DNA of 64,000 nt from Grammothele lineata. Taxonomy: Eukaryota; Basidiomycota; Agaricomycetes; Polyporales; Polyporaceae. The position numbers and the translations under genes are program-made. Position 1 is the first letter of the stretch, and every line of letters starts with the position of its first letter. The notes under the pieces were generated by a model. That model was not told the DNA's origin. It saw only the letters and a list, made by a program, of their open reading frames with translations, and made no database searches. The DNA lies in assembly GCA_002150815.3 (NCBI GenBank), contig NDFF03000178.1, positions 62,001 to 126,000 of the forward strand, written 5' to 3'. Below are positions 38,113 to 50,584 of this stretch, in pieces.

Positions 38113-40908
38113 GGCCCTTTCAGGCTTTCGAAGAGCGCGACGATCGCAGCGTCTGCCTCCGAGCGGAGCCGTCACGGTATCGACTCGGCAGTGACGTGCC
38201 ACGGATACAGTTACAGAACCGTCATGGAAGCAGTAAAGGAAGGTTCATGATGGCAGGCCGGGGGTCGGCATGGTCGGGGCGCGCGAGTAAGAACTGGAGA
38301 CATCAGTGGGCAAGCTGAAGAACGACGCAACGTGGTGATGAAGCATTCAGCGAACTGTCTTGGATATGAATGGCTATGGACGTACAGCGCAAAGAATAGG
38401 TCAGAAGGAGCCGTACGTCGGCTCGAGATGGCATATATATCTTGACACGCTACATTCCGGTTTCACCTCGAAGGCTTTTCTGAGCTTAACAGACATCAGT
38501 GATCACCGTAATCGGCCAACGCTCATCGCACAAAATTACGTGCAACCTGAGGGTGCTAGGGAAGATACACATGGTCTCCTCTCGCAGCGGCAGATTGCCT
38601 GCGTCGCCTTCTTCCGGGAGACGAGTATGTCGGCCTGTGGTCAGAGGCCCATTGGCAGTCTTCTCTTCTCTGATAGATGAGGACAGTCACATTGTAGCCT
38701 TGTGAGCCGCAGTGCGAACAACGCCTGCGCTGGACGAACGTTGACATTTGGCGCGTGGAGGTAGAACGCCGCTCTTTCCCCCTCCGCACGCACGGGCCAA
38801 TAGTAAGCCAGATATCACTTCTCTATTTGACATCTCACACGCTATGTTTTGCTGCCCTGTACACAGCTGGATAAGTGCCCAATTAGGTTTTCGTAGGAGG
38901 GTTATCCGTACAGTCAACCGCGAAAGCTGACGCGCGCACAAGAATGGTGGCCTTGGGGCGGAAACGAGTACCAACATGAATCCAGTGTTCTCTACGAGCC
39001 AAACGGTGAGAGAGAGCATAAGCCGAAGGCTATAATCGCACAAGGAAGAGGGGCACCAACGTACTCGAATATCCATAGCCACCTCGTCGAAACTGACGCC
39101 AGTGGCAACGACAAGTAACGTACCGCCGCCCTATCTGCTGCATATGGCGAGGACTTTACGGCAAGGTTAAGATTTTGATGATGAGGCTACGTGACCGCAG
39201 GTTTGGGTGGACGCTGCCAAGCGTACTCCGGATGTGGGCATTGGTTTGAGGGCCCAAAGACAGCATCGGCGAGAACGTAGTGGAGGTTAGACACGATGGC
39301 CAGAGAGGAACATGCGTGAAGAGGAGAATACACAGCCGGTCCCAATTGCGGTGGATTTGAGCAAAGTAATCGAGGCCGTGTTTCAACGTCAAGGCAAAGG
39401 CACGGATATTACTGGCAAGCCAGCATACGCGGGACGTGGGTGAGTGACGCAGGGACTGGCAGCCGTTTCCGGGAATGGCGTGACGTTATTGCGCTTTTGG
39501 TGCGGACATAAGTGATAGTTCACGTCAAATTGAGAAAATATCCCATGGGTGGATGGTGGTGCACGAGGGATCGATGCTTGACAAAGACGTACTGGATGCG
39601 GGCACACTCATGACTCTGCCTACATAATCATTCCAATCTAGTTTTTCTGGGGTGTTAGGAGTACCTGTTGTGAGCCTGAGGAAGAGGACAAATGTTGGAC
39701 GTTGACTGCCGCAGGGCTCAGTAGGCATACCGTTCGTCGATATCGATGTGTATTGTGATGTTAGCTTCAAAGGGGCGTAGAATGATTGAGTGTTGATATC
39801 AGGAGTGTGGTGTATGAGAGCACGTAATAGTGCATGCAGCAAAGAGAGCAAATGCACAATTCGATAAGACCAAAGAGCGGATAGCAGCGGCGGTACTGAG
39901 GCAGCAAGCGCGACCAGAACGGGGGCGCTCGGCGCAGGCGCTCGATTCGGGTGACGTCACGAGCTATCATTTCGTCGGGAGCAAGCGGAGCGACCCGAAC
40001 CAGGCAGCCGGCAACATCGGGCCGACTCAACCCGCCCTCATGATCACCGCCAGCTCTCTGCAGGCCTCCGCCTCCTAACTTCCAAGTACTCTCATGACGC
40101 TGTGACCAAGCCTTGTCTTATCCTTGACCCTCAACAATACCGATCACCATGAGCCTATATCGAGGTGGCGCAGTACTCCCATAGACCCGTGATGCATGGC
40201 AGTCGCGTGTAAGCCATCCATTGGCATGGCGGCGAGCAAGCAGCAAGGTCCGTGACAGTCATCCTGAAAGATGGAAGCGCATGGCTAACCATAATTTCAT
40301 ATTGATGCTAGTTGACGATATGGAGGGATAATCCGGCGATGAGAAGGAAGCCCCCATCCCATCCTCTGGCGACGAGTAGCAACGGGACGTCCACTGGCAG
40401 CAACGTGCGTCGAAAGAAGCTCAGACACCACCGCAGTTGCTCTCTGATGCTGACGATCCTCTTCCTTCAGGTGTGCACCTACCCTGATGGTAAATGCAGT
40501 CATGCTCTCATTTCATGATGCATGGCAGCCCAGGCCCATCTTGCTTTAGGTCTGCTTCTCTCCCTGATGCATCTTGACATTGATAGTTCCTGACTTACTG
40601 TCAGCAATGATTTCCTAGTGCTTCCATCATGCTGTTCTCGCTCGAGCATCTCCACGGCTATGTTCAAGAGACTGTCGATCACCGAAGACGGACGAACGTC
40701 CATCCATCATCTTTAACCGCGTCCATACCGCTTTTGCAGCTTGGCTGCTCATCGATATCCTGTGCGTGTGAAGGCGTGGTGCTTTTTCTCTCCGGGACCA
40801 CCTCTGTATTGTCGCTTACAGCTTCTCAATGTCAGATTTATAAGTATCGCGTTTCTACGCCGGCGACCTGGCCACCTCAGAAACGCGTTCTAGCCCACTG
40901 GCTCGTAG
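38113..40908. other. Gap, no supported gene
   Basis: About 2.8 kb. A plus-strand frame at 39830-40078 ends with a soluble-looking stretch (VGSKRSDPNQAAGNIGPTQP) and could be a terminal exon, but no partner exon or family is recognised. Otherwise only short open frames. Confidence 0.4.
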
Positions 40909-41684
40909 ATGGACATCTTAGATTCTGCCTCTCCCGTCTTCGCGCCCAGTCCGGCTATCGCTGGACGCAAAAAACTTACCGTACCTGCACCGGATCTCGT
41001 TGACCTTGCGCCGTCTTCTACACCCGATATCTTCTCCAATGGCAAATGTCGCGGCCTTGTTCCGGAACTCGGACTTAAGGACCGAGTTCTGAGTGTCGTG
41101 CACACGTTCAGCAAGAGTCGGGGCATGCGTGGAGGTACGTGCATTACCCCGCCATCACCGCAGAGCACCCGCTCACCTACACATTCGTTCACAGCAGCCT
41201 TCTTGACCACGCCATTGATCCGCCACTACATCATCGGTCACGCCAGGCCCATGAGATACCCGACCTCCCCCCTTACGTGTACATCTGCTCTCTCGACACC
41301 ACAAGCCCCACGGGTGCCGAGGTGAGCCTCTGTCGCCCCGTGGATCCTCGTTCCTTGAGCTTGGCACGCTGATCCCTCTCTCTTCTTGCACAGCTCGTCG
41401 AACGTTTGCGGCGTCTCAGCAAGTACTTTGAGGACACGTTCCGGAAAGTGTTGCGCCACGTGCCGCCCGACCTGCTTTTCATCCCCCATCATTCGATGCC
41501 GGCCGACTACTTACGCGATGGAGAGCACATCTGCTTGGTGCTGCATGCAGGCAATACGGAGGCGGAGATCGACGAGTTCATTGGCCGGATGGAGCGCTGG
41601 GCGACGAAGACCCTGCAGGCGGAGGAGGCGGGGACGGCGAAGAAGTGGCAGCGCGTACCGCAGATACTGCAGGCACGGCTGTGA
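40909..41684 (+). pseudogene. BioF-like PLP-dependent acyltransferase/aminotransferase, internally deleted remnant
   Basis: Class I/II aminotransferase-fold enzyme of the 8-amino-7-oxononanoate synthase type. An N-terminal piece (KKLTVPAPDLVDLA) leads straight into the PLP-lysine region LGLKDRVLSVVHTFSKSRG. Then, after an intron near 41135, comes AAFLTTPLIRHYIIGHARP, and the C-terminal piece ends DGEHICLVLHAGNTEAEIDE and stop at 41684. About 200 residues that normally lie between the N-terminal motif and the lysine region are missing. After HARP the frame that fits the next exon (LVERLRRLSKYF) differs from the one read so far, so a frameshift is likely. Decay rather than a working enzyme is the best reading; a short functional protein is not excluded. 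Confidence 0.65.
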
Positions 41685-42880
41685 GGTTCGTTGAGGTATC
41701 TGCTATAACACGCGGGAGTTTTACGGGCCATGATGTCTGCTGGTGTCTGCGGGAGCGGGTTCTGGGCATCAGCCGTCGACACTTGGCTTCGCTTTTGCGA
41801 CGGAAACTCCTCGGTCGGTTCCCGCTCGTCATCGTGGACTGGCTTGGCTTTATACATAATTTATTGATCGTTACACTAGACGCAGATATTTCGCCTTGAT
41901 CATGACGATCTGAAGATACGTGAGTCGAAGTGAGGATCTCCCGAGGCCAAAGTCCGGCGCTTGGTGACGTTACGGCCTAGAACGAGCAGCCCACCTCGCA
42001 ATTTGCCGTTGATGATTTCACACTCCGCTGACTCGGAAGTCCAACGAGATTTCAACTTCGTTGAATTTGTATTTCTTCATCTCCGCCATCCTCTAACACA
42101 CTATCGTGATGATCACCCTTCAAAATAGGTTCCCCGGCGGAGGGCAGGCCCTCTATATGCTTCCGCGATGGCTATCGGAAGAGTCTTCGCCGCCATGCCA
42201 GTGAGTATCTGTTCCCCCGATGTTCGGATTCCCCCCGCCTCCTCGATGAAGTTATCAGCGATAGATAATCTTACATTGGAGATGGTCAGGAACACTATTG
42301 CTACTGAGTCTCTAGAGGTCGATCAGAACCCCGTGCACGGAGGCGCTCCGCCTTGACGCGTACAGTCAGCGACTCCAATCCCGGCGATGTTGCCGGACTT
42401 TACCATGCGTTCGCTCGCCATGGGCTGGATCGGGCTTCACACAACTTTCACACAGCGTCCTCCTCCCCGCTGATCCATCAAAAGAGACTCAGGAACCATT
42501 CAGTACGCAGTGCCCTTGTTCAACTACCAATTCATGATGTCTAAAGCCATGCTTCTTGTTAGCTGCCCACAGTACTGATGCGGCTCAAGATCGTCGTGCC
42601 GGTACCTCCGCGGGCGGATTCAATGCGCGCCGGTAACTGATCGTGCCCCATATGTGGTTGTTGGGCGCCGATGCACGTTGAATGCTGATGCATCCAGTGA
42701 CAGGTCCTCTACGTGGGCGAGGTACAGGATGCAGGCCATCATGCTCTGCAAGTCCCGTGGTACCTCTCGAGAGGTCCCCGAGCCGTCACCTCAGTTGTGA
42801 TTTACTGGCGGTATATTGGACATTTCATCCCGTCGGTCGCCAGTCTGCAGCTCCGCCTCCTTCGCCGCTTCCCTTCAACG
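41685..42880. other. Gap, nothing seen
   Basis: About 1.2 kb between the BioF-like remnant and DUF6534 D. Only short open frames; should hold the promoter of gene D. Confidence 0.5.
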
Positions 42881-44871
42881 ATGGATCCCTCGCAGACTGC
42901 GGCCAACGCGACTGCTCCCGCGGCGCAGCTTCCGGCGATTCCCCACCTGGACGACACGCTCGGGGCTGTGCTCATCGGGACCTTCGTTTCTCTGGTGTGA
43001 GTGTCCCACCCTGTTCAGGATGTCGTTCGCGGGAACTGATTTTCGTTTGCGTGGGTGTGGGATAGCCTGTACGGTATTGCGGTCCACCAGTGCTTCTACT
43101 ACTACTCGACGTATTCGGATGACAAGCTTCGGCTGAAGGTCTATGTATGTGCATCGTCCCATTGATGCTTCAGATCGTTGACCGTCTGTTTCCAGGTTGG
43201 AGTTGTCCTGTATGTTACACTGCTCGATCTCGTCTCAATTACAGGTAGCTGATCTCCAGCAGGGTTCTTGAGACGGCCTGCGCCGTTCTAGCAACGCATG
43301 CATGGTGCGTTCTCTTTGTCCGTATTCACGTTCGATGGATGGTGATAGATAGCTCATTTGACTTAGCTATTACTATGCGGTCACGAACTACTTCGCCCCT
43401 CAAATACTCGAGACGATTACTTGGTACGTTCCTCACTCAACCACTATGATTCTTGCGGCCGGCTGACTCCTTATAGGTCGGCTGCGGTGCGTTGACAGAG
43501 CTATACTCCCTGAGGTATCATCCTGACTAGGAGCTCCCCGCCGCCAGGTTCTATCTTTCCTCGGTGTAAGTCCATTTGTATTAACTCTCACGATAATACG
43601 CCTTATCGTCATGTAGAGCATCACGGTGGTCGTTACCCAGAGGTATGTAAATGCTTATTGTTGGAACACTCCGTTGCTCATTGAAGTTGACAGCTTCTTC
43701 TGCTACCGAGTATGGATCTGTAAGTCGTACAAACTCATCTCCTACGACCACCTGAAGACGTCTCCTCTACCTTCCAGTCGGGCGCAAATACCGCATCCTT
43801 GTTATTGCAGCGGTATGTCGACGTCTTCGTATCTCTTGGACGTTAGACTCATTCGAACTTCGGGTACGCAGGCACTGCTGATGGCATTGGAGCTTGGTGA
43901 GGCATCGGATGTACAACGAGCATCTCCGATCCGTTATTAACGTCTAGCTGTTGGACCATTATAGCGGTATGCTTCGGTATGTCCCTTGCGTCATAGAATA
44001 TGGTTTACGGTCATACTCACGTGTTATTAGTGGCCGCGGTTGAGGGCTTCATTGTCAAGACGTGGCCCAACTTCGAGAAGTGGACGGTGAGTAAACTCCG
44101 GTTAGCAGCACTACTATCGAACTCACGCACTCCCTCAGTACCTCATCTCCATCCATAACGCGGCGTCGACGGTTTCTGATCTGCTCACTACCGTCGTTCT
44201 TATCTACGCGCTCCGGCAGAGCCGCACTGGAATTAAGAGGTTGGTTGTTCGTCCGATGTTGCTTGCTCGTACTCAACATCTATCTTCTAGGACGGACTCT
44301 CTGATCAACGTCTTGATCCTCTACTCCATCAGTACCGGACTTCTCACTGGGTTGTACAACCTTGTCTGCTTCCTGACGGTGCGCATTCTTTGAGAGCATG
44401 CTATACTTCGCTTATTTATCGTCAATGAACCATAGTCCATCATTCTCCCTAACGACCTCATCTACCTTGGAACCATCATTGTCGGTATCCGATGTGCGTG
44501 GCTTTTCATTCTGCATCGTCATAAGTGCTGATCGTCTCCTCGTAGTGTACTCCAACTCCCTCCTCACTGCCCTCAACTCTCGCCGCACGATCAATGGTCG
44601 GCACACAAGCGAGGTCGCGATTTCCGACAGGTCGCCGTTCGGCGTTAGCGGCGTTCGTTGGAACGCGCCTCAGGCAAGTAGTCTATTCGATATCTCATTC
44701 GACCCAAGGTTGACCGCGCTTGATGTACGCCTTCTATAGAGTGCGACGCTCAACGGAAGTAGCCGAGCGCAGACCTCCACGCTCGGCGACCATGTGGACC
44801 TCGTCGATATCAAGGTGCTTCCCGACATCCGAGGCGAGAGGGAGGTGCACCTCGGGCCCCACGCTGTTTGA
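42881..44871 (+). CDS. DUF6534-type seven-helix membrane protein D
   Basis: About 345 residues in many short exons. Starts MDPSQTAANATAPAAQLP at 42881. Spliced reading gives DDTLGAVLIGTFVSLVLYGI, AVHQCFYYYSTYSDDKLRLK, VLETACAVLATHAC, YYYAVTNYF, FFCYRVWIFGRKYRILVIAA, VAAVEGFIVKTWPNFEKW, ASTVSDLLTTVVLIYALRQS, RTGIKRTDSLINVLILYSIS, TGLLTGLYNLVCFLT, LIYLGTIIVGIRLYSNSLLT and ALNSR. These are the standard family blocks, closer to the common DUF6534 form than A-C. The last intron (44674-44772) has a GC donor and leads to the C-terminal exon ending HLGPHAV. If it were retained the protein would end in LTALDVRLL at 44739. Some middle junctions (43560-43990) are tentative. Function unknown. Confidence 0.82.
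44674..44772 (+). other. Putative GC-AG intron in DUF6534 D
   Basis: Donor gcaagt, acceptor cgcag, 99 nt, phase 0 between APQ and TSTLGDHVD. Longer than its neighbours, so less certain than the other GC introns. Confidence 0.5.
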
Positions 44872-45593
44872 GGAACGTTCTTCGCCCGGTCACTCTGATT
44901 TTTTGCCCACTGTCCTTACCTTTTCTCCTTCGTTATGTGGTTTGGTTAGTATTTATGTATTTATGGAAACTTTGCGCCTGTGGACGGCGATCCGCTCTGT
45001 GTATGTACGATCGGATTACCAATGTACTCGGCACAATGCCACATGTATCAAGTATCGCAACGGTCATAGCCTGGAGTGTACTGAGTGGAATGTAGTCGGC
45101 TCGGTGACTCGCGAAAGACTCCACGCCAGCAGCCTGTTGGTTAATGTCCGGTGATCTCAAACTTTGCGTTACGACGATCATCTTCTTTTGTGCAATCCTT
45201 GCTCGCCCTTGAGCCATGGGGATACAGCAGCATTCGTTCCTTCGTTATGGCGGTCGTTGCTGGCTGTAAGTCTCGAACTCGAAGTTCGTTTCAACCCGCG
45301 TTGCTCGCCATGCAGCGTCCTCGGCATCGGCCAGAGACCATCATTATGTAACCCGGTCCACGGTGCCGACTGGGCCGCACGGGATTTGGCGCCCATGACG
45401 CCAGCAGCTTATTCCTTCCTTGTATGCTCCCAAATTCGCGCTACACTGAAGCCTGGCAATTCACCTACACAAGTAGTATGATCTGATTATGGAAGATTTG
45501 ATATGTCACGCATGGGTACGTTGGAGACGCGTAGGTGCTCTAGTAAGTACACGCTCACGAGACTAGTACACAAAGTTAACCAGAACATCTAGA
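44872..45593. other. Gap between convergent genes, nothing seen
   Basis: About 720 bp between the ends of DUF6534 D and GH105; 3' flanks only. Confidence 0.6.
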
Positions 45594-47006
45594 CTAGATG
45601 AAGGTCCTCAGGTGTTCGGTCAGCGCAAGCAACGCCAGACTCTGACCGTACGGCATGCTCGTCAGAGGAATCTTCTTGTACTCCTCCGGGTCGTTGAAAA
45701 CAGGCGTCCCGAACGACGTGTTCAGCAGCTCTCCTTGCTCCGAAATGTTGGCCATCACGCCCTCCATCGCACGGCGCGCCGCGTCAACGTAGCGTTGTTC
45801 ACGGGGGAGCAGGCGCATCCTCAGCGCCTTTGCGATACCGTATGCAAAGCCCGCCGTCGCAGAGGCCTCGAGGTACGAACTCGAGTCGACGAGCAGCGTA
45901 TGCCACAGGCCGGTCTGCGCGTCCTGGTGCGCGACGAGCGCGTCGACCTGCTGCCGGAGCGAGTCGACGAGGAAGAGGCGCAGGCCGTCTGTCTCGGGGA
46001 GGTCAAGCATCTCGATGAAGTCCGGGATCGCGACCGTCACCCAGCAGTTGCCTCGCCCCCAGAGCGCCTTGCCGAAGTGGTGGCGTCCGTCAAAGGACCA
46101 ACCTAGAGAAGGCATTAGCGATCCGTCGACGGCTGCGTACATTAGCACAGCACACACGCACCGTGGAACCACAGTCCTGTCTGGAGGTCCTGGAGGTATT
46201 TGATGCTATGGAAAGGTGAGTGCCTTGCATCGTGCTGATACATCACTGAGCACGACTCACTGTAGGAGGAATTGGCGCTTGGCCTCCTCGACGTAATGTG
46301 GGCGGTTGAGGACGAGGCCGATCTTAGCAAGCGGCAGTACGCTCATCATGAGTGTGTCGTCCCAGAGTTGCTCGGGATTGTCGAGGAGGTACGTGATGTG
46401 CTGCAGGCCACCCTCCTGCGTGCGCGGCATCTCGTACATGACCCACTCGGCCCACGAGTCGAGGTGAACGCGGTAGTCGGCTGCGCCACGGTCGTGCAGG
46501 TACGCCGCCGTAAGCAGCGGAGACATCGTGTTGACGTTCTGTTTAGGAATAGACGTCATGAGTACGCTCGGCGGACCGGACCGGATGACCCATGGGACGC
46601 ACTTTGGTCGTGCCGATCTCGAAGCGGTCTCGGAACCAAGCAAGGGCAATGTCAAGAGCGCGTTTGTCGCCCGTGATTTCATGAAATTTGAGGAGCCCGT
46701 AGAGGCCTAGCGCCAGAGCAGCCGGTTAGCCAAGTCCTCGTGACCTGCAAGCACGATTGGAGATCGCACCAATGCCATGAGTCCACTAGAGATTGAACGC
46801 CACGGTTCGTCAGGTACGGTTCCGTCAAAGCCAAAGAATCTACGTACCTCCCAGTCTTCCCAGCCCTTGGTGTCGATGATACGACCGTCTGCCAGTGGCA
46901 TGAGGAACTCGCCAGTCTCATCCTTGATATTGACGAGACAGGTGATAAGATTGTTGATATGCTTCACAGTGGCGACCTTGGCGGGGTTGACGTTTCTGAG
47001 CGACAT
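45594..47006 (-). CDS. GH105 unsaturated rhamnogalacturonyl hydrolase
   Basis: Family 105 glycoside hydrolase (YteR/YesR type) that removes the unsaturated galacturonate from rhamnogalacturonan lyase products by hydration of the double bond. About 360 residues, the usual length. It starts MSLRNVNPAKVATVKHINNL at 47006, with no signal peptide, so a cytosolic place is likely. Spliced exons give DTKGWEDWEWTHGIGLYGLL, KFHEITGDKRALDIALAWF, DSWAEWVMYEMPRTQEGGLQ, then LWDDTLMMSVLPLAKIG, which holds the Asp of the family active site (WxDTL). Next are LQTGLWFHGWSFDGRHHFGK, ALWGRGNCWVTVAIPDFIEM, SSYLEASATAGFAYGIAKAL and SMPYGQSLALLALTEHL. Five introns keep the frame. The frame is open upstream to 47186 but that part is GC-rich and unlike the family. 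It shares a divergent promoter with the MFS gene. Confidence 0.93.
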
Positions 47007-47482
47007 CGTAGCGTATGCAGGTTCAAGATGGGCGATGCAGACGAGGAACTCCAACCCAAGAGGCGTACGGATGTCGGAACGGGGCTGCGGTTGCGCTTCC
47101 TCGGCGTTCTCTTTAAGGAGAGGAAGGCAAAGGGGCCGGGCGGGCCATCGCGGGCCATCGCGGGCCGGATCGGCCCGTCCCCCCATGGGGAATCACCACA
47201 GGGGGCGGGTGAAGAGATATACCAGCCGACTCAGGCACGTACGATGTGGGGCGGAGCCGCCGCCCGACGGACTGCGTTGGTCTGGGGAAATAGACTCGTG
47301 CGTCAACCCCGCGCCGGCCGGCGAAGCAGCCTCGCAAGGTCACCTGGCCTCACAGCGCACCGCGACACATAAAAGCCCGACGCGGACGTAGGAGCTAGGC
47401 CGCTGTCGCTCGAACTCCTTCCTCGAGCTCCGAGTCGACGTCGCCCCCTGCTCATCTTCTCGCCCTTCTTTTGTCATCAACC
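47007..47482. promoter_or_regulatory. Divergent promoter of GH105 and MFS transporter
   Basis: Intergenic region of 476 bp between two start codons. It holds two copies of gggccatcgc in tandem (47144-47163), a nearby GC palindrome-like patch, several SYGGRG matches of the CreA carbon-repressor type (gtgggg near 47247, ctgggg near 47282), and CATAAAAG near 47366 about 115 bp before the MFS ATG. Carbon-source control of both genes is inference. Confidence 0.55.
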
Positions 47483-49801
47483 ATGTCGCGCTTCACGAGC
47501 CCCGACGACATGAAGGGCATCGAGCATCGTACAGAGGACCTCGAGAAGGAGACCATCTCTATAACCAGCGGGGCTACCACGCATCGTAAGTGCCTGCTCT
47601 TATCATGCGCGAAAGCCCTTGGCCCACGTTGACGTACAATGTGACGTTCCAGAGGCAGCAGGGATCGATGCCGAGGTTGCAGGTGAGTTTTGGTCCACCC
47701 GTGTCGTCTGCGCCTGCAGGTGATGCGCTGAACCTCGTTCGATGCTAACACGATGAACAACCAGAGTTCTTCGCAACCCAAGGGCGAGGTGCGCCAATAG
47801 AGATCGACGAGGCCACCGACAGGAGATTGCGCTGGATGATTCACAAGCGTGTTCTGGTACGAGAGGATATTGGGGGATAATTCATCGCGGATGGCTTACT
47901 TCGCACGTAGGTTGTCATGGTCGTGACCTACTTTGCCCAAACGCTTGACAAGGGGTGCGTACAGCGACTCATCGATCAATTGCGCTCGTCTCACGTTTAA
48001 CTGTTCGACGTCAGCACTCTCAACTTCGCGTCGATCATGGGAATCATCGAAGACACCCATCTTGTTGGGCAGCAGTACTCTTGGTTGACCACGTGTGGTA
48101 CGTCGATCAGCATAGACTCAGGTTCTTCTTGGCATGCTCAACCCGGTCCGTCAGTTTACATTGCCATGTGAGCGGATACAGAGACCAACCACGTTTGCTC
48201 GAACTAAGTTTAACCTCAGCCTCGCATGGGAATTCCCAACCAACCGCCTCATTCAGCGCCTTCCTATCGGCAAGTACCTCTCTTTCTGGTGCGTCATCAT
48301 TCCGTCTTGTACACCCACGCCATTCCCCTCATCCAAGCGAACAGTATCGCCGCGTGGGGTGCCATCCTTGCGTGCACCGCTGCCTGCAAGAACTTCACCG
48401 GGCTCGTGATCGTGCGCACCCTGCTCGGGGTGTTCGAGTGCGTCTGCCAGCCAGCGTTCGTCTTCCTCTCCACGATGTGGTACAAGCGCGAGGAGCAGGC
48501 GCTCGTCATCGGCGCGTTCTACTCCATGAACGGCTTCCAGCAATGCGTTGGCGGTCTCATCGCATACGGCGTCGCGCACTTCAAGAGCGATGCGCTCAAG
48601 AACTGGCAGTTCCTTTTCACGGTGCGCCCACCTTGCTCCTCCTCTACGCACACAATCGCTGACGAGAGTCGTCTCGCTTGCAGCTGCTGGGATGCCTAAC
48701 GTTCGTGTGGGGCATCTTCGTCGCCTTCTGGCTTCCGGACTCGCCGATGCGCGCCAAGTGCTTCTCTCCTGAGGACAGGCTGCTCATGGCCGAGCGCGTC
48801 CGCAAGAACGAGACGGGCATCCAGAACAAGGAGTTCAAGTGGTACCAGGTCCGCGAGGCGTTGTCCGACCCCGTCGTCATCGGCACGACTATCGTTTCAG
48901 TAAGCGTCCACCTTTCTCGTCCTCACTAAAACATGTAGCTAACCTCGCAACTCTGCGCTCGTGCGAAGTTCACGAACGGGCTGCCCCCTGGTGGCCTCGG
49001 GGCCTTCTCGAACATCATCATCAAGGCGTTCGGCTACACGACCCTCCAGACGTACCTCCTGGCGATCGCACAGGGTGCGGCCATCATGGCGTTCCTCTTC
49101 AGTGGCGCGTGGCTCTCGAAGCGCTACAACCAGAAGCTGCTTCTCGCGATTATCTACACGCTCCCCAACATCATCGGCACGATCGTGTTCTTGAGTAAGT
49201 GACCTTTGCGACCAATCGACATACATCAGCGTTTCTCACTCGTGGTCCCTTAGCCGTACCGACGAGGCACGACACGAAGGTCGGCCTGCTGATCTCGTTC
49301 TAGTACGTCGCGAACGTCCCACTCTTCTACTCGTTGTACTCACCTCCCAATTACACCACCACAGCCTCACCATGGCCTTCTCCGCCGTCGCAGTGCTCAA
49401 CCTTGCCGTAATGTCCAACAACGTCGCAGGGCGCACGAAACAAGTCGTCGCCTCCTCCCTCGTCTTCATCGCCTGGGCCGTCGGGAACGCCGTCGGCCCG
49501 CAAGTGTTCCGCGCCAACGACGGCCCGCGCTACGTGCACGCGTTCATCGCGCACATCGTCGTGTACAGCGTCCAGGTCCTCGTGCTCTTCGCGCTCCGCG
49601 GGTACCTGATGCGGCTCAATGCGCTCAAGCGTCGCGCTGCGGACGCGCGCGAGGTGAACGTGAGTTCCACCTCTAGTTGCTGGATGATCGTAGTGAGACC
49701 CGAGCTAACAACGTGATTCACAGGACGAGAACATCGCGCACGACCATGCGTTCGACGACTTGACGGATCGGGAGAACCCGGACTTCCGGTACACGTACTG
49801 A
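47483..49801 (+). CDS. MFS transporter, anion:cation symporter (Dal5/allantoate permease-like) family
   Basis: About 510 residues with twelve predicted helices. Starts MSRFTSPDDMKGIEHRTEDL, a cytosolic N-terminus, then DRRLRWMIHKRVLVVMVVTY, FAQTLDKGTLNFASIMGI, GQQYSWLTTCVYIAILAWEF, PTNRLIQRLPIGKYLSF, the motif FLSTMWYKREEQALVIGAFY, AFWLPDSPMRAKCFS at the central loop, FNG-type FTNGLPPGGLGAFSNIIIK, the helix pair around VASSLVFIAWAVGNAVGPQVF, and the end DLTDRENPDFRYTY. These blocks are typical of the fungal ACS family, whose members carry organic anions such as allantoate, nicotinate and sugar acids. About eleven introns keep the frame. Because it shares a promoter with a cytosolic GH105, uptake of unsaturated uronate disaccharides is a fair guess. 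Confidence 0.92.
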
Positions 49802-50584
49802 TTCGCATCGTACGGTGATGCCTTCCGAACGGCATCGATTATGGAGGCTTCCTTGGATTCGTCTGGATGACTTACGATACTTCCCTTATTCCTGGACACT
49901 TCAGTGTCTAGGTCTTGGAGGTACAATTGTCGAATCTTTGCATCAGATCTGATTGAAAATGGTAAGAACGGGGTACCGGTGCGAAACACCTGCGATATAT
50001 GGTATGGGGACGCCTGCATGTGACTCAAAAACGGATCACGTGTATGCGTCGATACGCGTTCGGACCAGTGCGATTCCGGGCTGGCGCCTGAGGGCGTTGG
50101 CGTCCGCGCCCGTTTCTGTGCATTTTTGATGCACTGTATGTCCGGTGAGGGTTTCAGGCTCCCCGTTGCGGTATGGACTGTCGTGTGTTGGGACGGATTA
50201 GTCGTGAGTGCTTACGATGCAGATTTCAAATGAGACCCTGACTCTGTTGGCCACCGTGAACAGTCATACGTATGGTTTCAACCGGACTGCGTCGAGTCGC
50301 GGCGTGCGTCTGTCTTTTTTGCGTTTGCTTGGCCAGCAGTGCATCCGTGTTCCGTCTAGGCGCGTGGTACTTCCTCTGTCGCGTGATGAGCGCCTTCGAA
50401 CGCCTTGGTATATAAGTCCGGCCATTTGCGCCCGCCGGTACGCGCTTTGTGGCCTGGCTGCTTCATAGGTGCGCGCACGTTATAGCGGGTTCATACGGCG
50501 TGGTCGCTCATTGGCCCATCTTTATGACGCAGGCTCGTACCCCGCGCCGCTTTTGATTCTCTCTTTCCCCGTGCAACTGGTGAA
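49802..50584 (+). promoter_or_regulatory. Upstream region of F-box gene 1 with TATA box
   Basis: About 780 bp without a gene. TATATAA at 50409-50415 lies 176 bp before the ATG of F-box gene 1, in the context ggtatataagtcc. Confidence 0.5.

Noticed and set aside
47007..47186. Upstream extension of the GH105 frame as a longer N-terminus
   Set aside because: The extension is Pro/Arg-rich from GC-rich repeats and unlike GH105 proteins, which begin near the 47006 ATG.
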